DNA from: Campylobacterales bacterium
Lineage (GTDB): Bacteria > Campylobacterota > Campylobacteria > Campylobacterales > Sulfurimonadaceae
DNA: 64,000 nucleotides
Direction: 5' to 3'
Assembly: GCA_016938735.1 (NCBI GenBank)
Contig: JAFGUB010000003.1
Coordinates: 37,568-101,567, forward strand
Shown here: positions 62,313 through 64,000 of the stretch, in pieces
Layout: every line of letters begins with the position of its first letter
How positions within the stretch are numbered: position 1 is the stretch's first letter
The notes under the pieces: model-generated
The model's input: the letters and a program-made list of their open reading frames with translations, nothing else
What the model was told of the DNA's origin: nothing
Database searches by the model: none
Position numbers and translations under genes: made by a program

Positions 62313-62530
62313 GGAATGCCACCAAAGGGTAAGTTGAAGACCATATTGCGATAATTTTCGTCATCATGGTAGATAGATTGTTGGTACATTTTGGGAAAAT
62401 CTAAAAGCTGCTCGAGCTTTCTATCCAGACCACTTTTGAGATGATGAGCTGCACCTTGTTTGTCTTTTGCAATGTAGAGAAGAATGGATTTTAAACTGTT
62501 GAGATAGTGGCGTCTGCGGATAATCCTCAT
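62297..62530 (-). CDS. ParE/RelE-type toxin, C-terminus truncated
   Basis: 77 residues. MRIIRRRHYLNSLKSILLYIAKD and DDENYRNMVF match ParE-like toxins, which normally continue with a strand containing the last core residues (about 95-100 residues in all). Here the reading frame turns into LPFGGIPCLLI and stops inside the 5' end of the flavoprotein gene. It is probably inactive. ATGA overlap with the antitoxin. Confidence 0.7.
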   Translation of the reverse strand: MRIIRRRHYLNSLKSILLYIAKDKQGAAHHLKSGLDRKLEQLLDFPKMYQQSIYHDDENYRNMVFNLPFGGIPCLLI

Positions 62531-62769
62531 TGGATTTGGCTCATGAATGCCTGCATCTCCTTTTCGTATTGTGTTTCATCAACACTTTCACTGTTTTCAG
62601 ACAACTTGATGTGCTCTTTCACTTCCTCTACTGATGAGACTACAAAGGGAGGTTTTTCTTCAATCTTCTCTTTCATGACCGTTACTAAAGAACTGTTAAA
62701 AGCTGAGTGAATGAGCTTTTGAATTTGTGCATATACAGAATCATCTATTTTTAAAGTCATATAGTGCAT
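62527..62769 (-). CDS. Antitoxin of the truncated ParE-type pair
   Basis: 80 residues. The N-terminus MTLKIDDSVYAQIQKLIHSAF is a short DNA-binding/dimerisation region. The acidic C-terminal helix ETQYEKEMQAFMSQIQ fits toxin binding. GAGGAG lies 7-8 bases before ATG 62769. AT-rich compared with the flavoprotein gene. Confidence 0.7.
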   Translation of the reverse strand: MHYMTLKIDDSVYAQIQKLIHSAFNSSLVTVMKEKIEEKPPFVVSSVEEVKEHIKLSENSESVDETQYEKEMQAFMSQIQ

Positions 62770-62798
62770 CTGAACTCCTCTCTTTAATCATTTCGATT

Positions 62799-62835
62799 AT
62801 TATAGCCTAGCAACTCAACTTTCGAAAGTTGAGTT
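62799..62835 (-). promoter_or_regulatory. -10 box and 24-bp palindromic operator upstream of the antitoxin
   Basis: On the minus strand TATAAT (62799-62804) lies downstream of a perfect 24-base palindrome (62812-62835; centre CAACTTTCGAAAGTTG) that covers the expected -35 region. The arrangement suits an autorepressor site; a bidirectional terminator stem is an alternative. Confidence 0.6.
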
Positions 62836-63152
62836 CGTTGTACCAATCAATGATGCTTCAGCACGATTTAAACCCATGTTAATGTCACGCTCTGTAAGAT
62901 TTGTTGATTTCTATTGGGAATATAAATCTCACCTTTCGCACCCTATTTCAAGATTAAAAGTTTCGATAAGAAACACATAAGTCTTTTCGGTATCTTCTGC
63001 TGTCCGATTCATCAGTACTTAGACTGATTGTGTGAATAATACCTGACTAAGAACATCATGAGACAAATGGGCAAAGCCTGAAAAACAGGGCTTTGAAAAT
63101 TCTAAATTGGTGCGAAAGTTGGGGTATAAATTTTAAACTTTTTGGAAACAAG
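62836..63152. other. Gene-free AT-rich stretch before the GGDEF gene
   Basis: About 315 bases with no supported ORF. It holds an imperfect stem near 63072-63095 (CAAAGCC-TG...CAGGGCTTTG) and no clear promoter. It may be the degraded remainder of acquired DNA. Confidence 0.4.
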
Positions 63153-64000
63153 ATGAATCAAAATGAAAACTTGGTAGGTGAAGTCTCTGGTGCTTTCTTG
63201 TATGGTATTATAGGTGCCTTTCACAAACTCAATGCACTCCCTGAATGTGGATTAAATCTTCCTCAAATTGATCCTATTCAATGGTATCCCTATTCACTTT
63301 TTATCGAGACGATTGAGGCAATAGAAAGTTCTCAACCTGCCGAGGAGCTGATGTTTCAAGCGGGAGTTTACTTCATCCGAGCATGGTATGACTACGGTCC
63401 TGGTAAAGAGATGATATTTTCAACGCTCGATTGGATTCATGCAAATCATGAAAGTGGAGGTTACAACAGTGTGGTGCGTGGCGGAACAAAAGAAGCAATT
63501 GGATGGTGCCATTTAAAATCTATCGACACAGAAAGTGGCATTGCAGTGTATGAAAACATCATGCCTCTTCACGGTAAATTTCTTAAGGGTGTATTTATGG
63601 CGGTTGTATTCTTTTTGACGACACGGAGTATGTAGATGCTACAGTTGATACTCAGCCTTATCCAGAAAATCCAAATTTTCATAATTCAACAGTCACCTTA
63701 TATTTTAAAATCAAATCTACACAAAAAGCTTTAGAGCTTGAAGAAAAAATCAATAATCTACAATTAGGTGATACGCTTAAACTTAACGACGAAGAGATAG
63801 AGAGCCTTATCTGGCGCTACAAAGGGCTCAAAGTATCTAAAACAGTTTATGAAGAATATAACCATCAAATTAATTCTGTACTCGCCAAATCAATCGTCAC
63901 CATTCAAGAACTCTCCATTACAGACGGGTTAACCAATATCTTTAATCGACGCCATTTTAATACTATATTTCCACAAGCTATCAATTTGGCAAAACGAAAA
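63153..64000 (+). pseudogene. GGDEF protein, frameshifted and cut by the window end
   Basis: ATG 63153 (MNQNENLVGEVSG) opens an N-terminal domain of about 150 residues (LYGIIGAFHKLNAL; VYFIRAWYDYGPGKEM; VVRGGTKEAIGW) that I do not recognise. Near 63593-63597 the frame must shift by one base to continue as YGGCILFDDTEYVDA, then a helix and the start of a GGDEF domain (SITDGLTNIFNRRHFN). Without the shift, translation stops at 63635. A one-base deletion in a T-run or a read error explains it. The domain's signature lies beyond the window. Confidence 0.65.

Noticed and set aside
63060..63110. Possible c-di-GMP (GEMM) riboswitch, from GGGCAAAGCC near a GGDEF gene
   Set aside because: Only a short imperfect stem is present; the two-stem core with the conserved tetraloop and receptor could not be built.
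63590..63600. Programmed -1 frameshift in the GGDEF gene
   Set aside because: No X-XXY-YYZ heptamer is present at the junction; a one-base deletion or read error is more likely.
1..64000. CRISPR arrays, tRNA and rRNA genes
   Set aside because: No regularly spaced direct repeats, cloverleaf-like segments or conserved rRNA stretches were seen.

Overview
The window looks like chromosome from a sulfur-oxidising member of the Campylobacterota (Epsilonproteobacteria; a Sulfurimonas- or Sulfurovum-like chemolithotroph). Reasons: a soxB 3' end with sulfur-oxidation accessory genes, several c-type cytochromes, many c-di-GMP and chemotaxis sensors, an lpxB-gnnB-gnnA lipid A operon, a SprA-related protein, and compact operons with ATGA, TAATG and TGATG gene overlaps. 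Most of the window is moderately GC-rich. Several gene pairs or islands are clearly more AT-rich. The genus cannot be fixed from the sequence alone. I saw no rRNA, tRNA, CRISPR array, insertion sequence or prophage.

Layout. 0-5.1 kb: soxB end, porin, SoxH-like hydrolase, SoxW-like thioredoxin, cytochrome c, DsrE and DUF302 proteins. 5.2-9.1 kb: chemoreceptor, HD-GYP protein and diguanylate cyclase. 9.2-13.9 kb: a SiaA/SiaB/SiaC-like partner-switch operon with a CheY-like receiver and an HD-GYP protein. 14-17.5 kb: small lipoprotein, PPK2, DUF255 protein, SprA-like protein. 17.5-19.0 kb: AbiE-like pair. 19.2-24.1 kb: divergent GAPDH, AEC transporter, DsbD, thioredoxin, Uma2. 24.1-29.9 kb: lipid A genes (lpxA; cytochrome c-lpxB-gnnB-gnnA-gpx). 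29.9-36.8 kb: pseudo-dihydroorotase, an unknown gene pair with an inverted repeat, alkaline phosphatase, RelE-type TA pair, DUF350, two hydrolases, DUF2156. 36.8-39.7 kb: very AT-rich three-gene island flanked by acetyltransferase remnants. 39.7-55.4 kb: sensory genes, including two sets that pair a porin and an orphan periplasmic binding protein with a c-di-GMP enzyme, a haem-c GGDEF/EAL protein, a PhnD-type hybrid kinase and an NDH-2-like flavoprotein. 55.6-60.4 kb: Sel1 protein, an unknown periplasmic protein, and a cytochrome bd-like oxidase with a fused cytochrome c. 60.5-64 kb: FAH and HI0933-type genes, a truncated ParE-type TA pair, and a frameshifted GGDEF gene running off the end.

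The strongest unexplained signal is not a gene. The 10-base palindrome TTACATGTAA occurs about 30 times exactly, plus about 7 one-base variants, where about 0.06 would be expected by chance. It lies inside genes (read as Leu-His-Val or Xaa-Thr-Cys-Lys/Asn), at gene ends (read as Tyr-Met-stop), and between genes. One copy supplies the stop codons of two convergent genes at once. It is absent from the AT-rich, apparently acquired segments. It resembles the highly iterated palindromes of cyanobacteria, but I do not recognise it as described.

Functionally the window joins sulfur and periplasmic redox chemistry to outer-membrane construction and an unusually dense c-di-GMP layer (seven GGDEF, EAL or HD-GYP proteins), several of which appear to sense periplasmic solutes or redox state.
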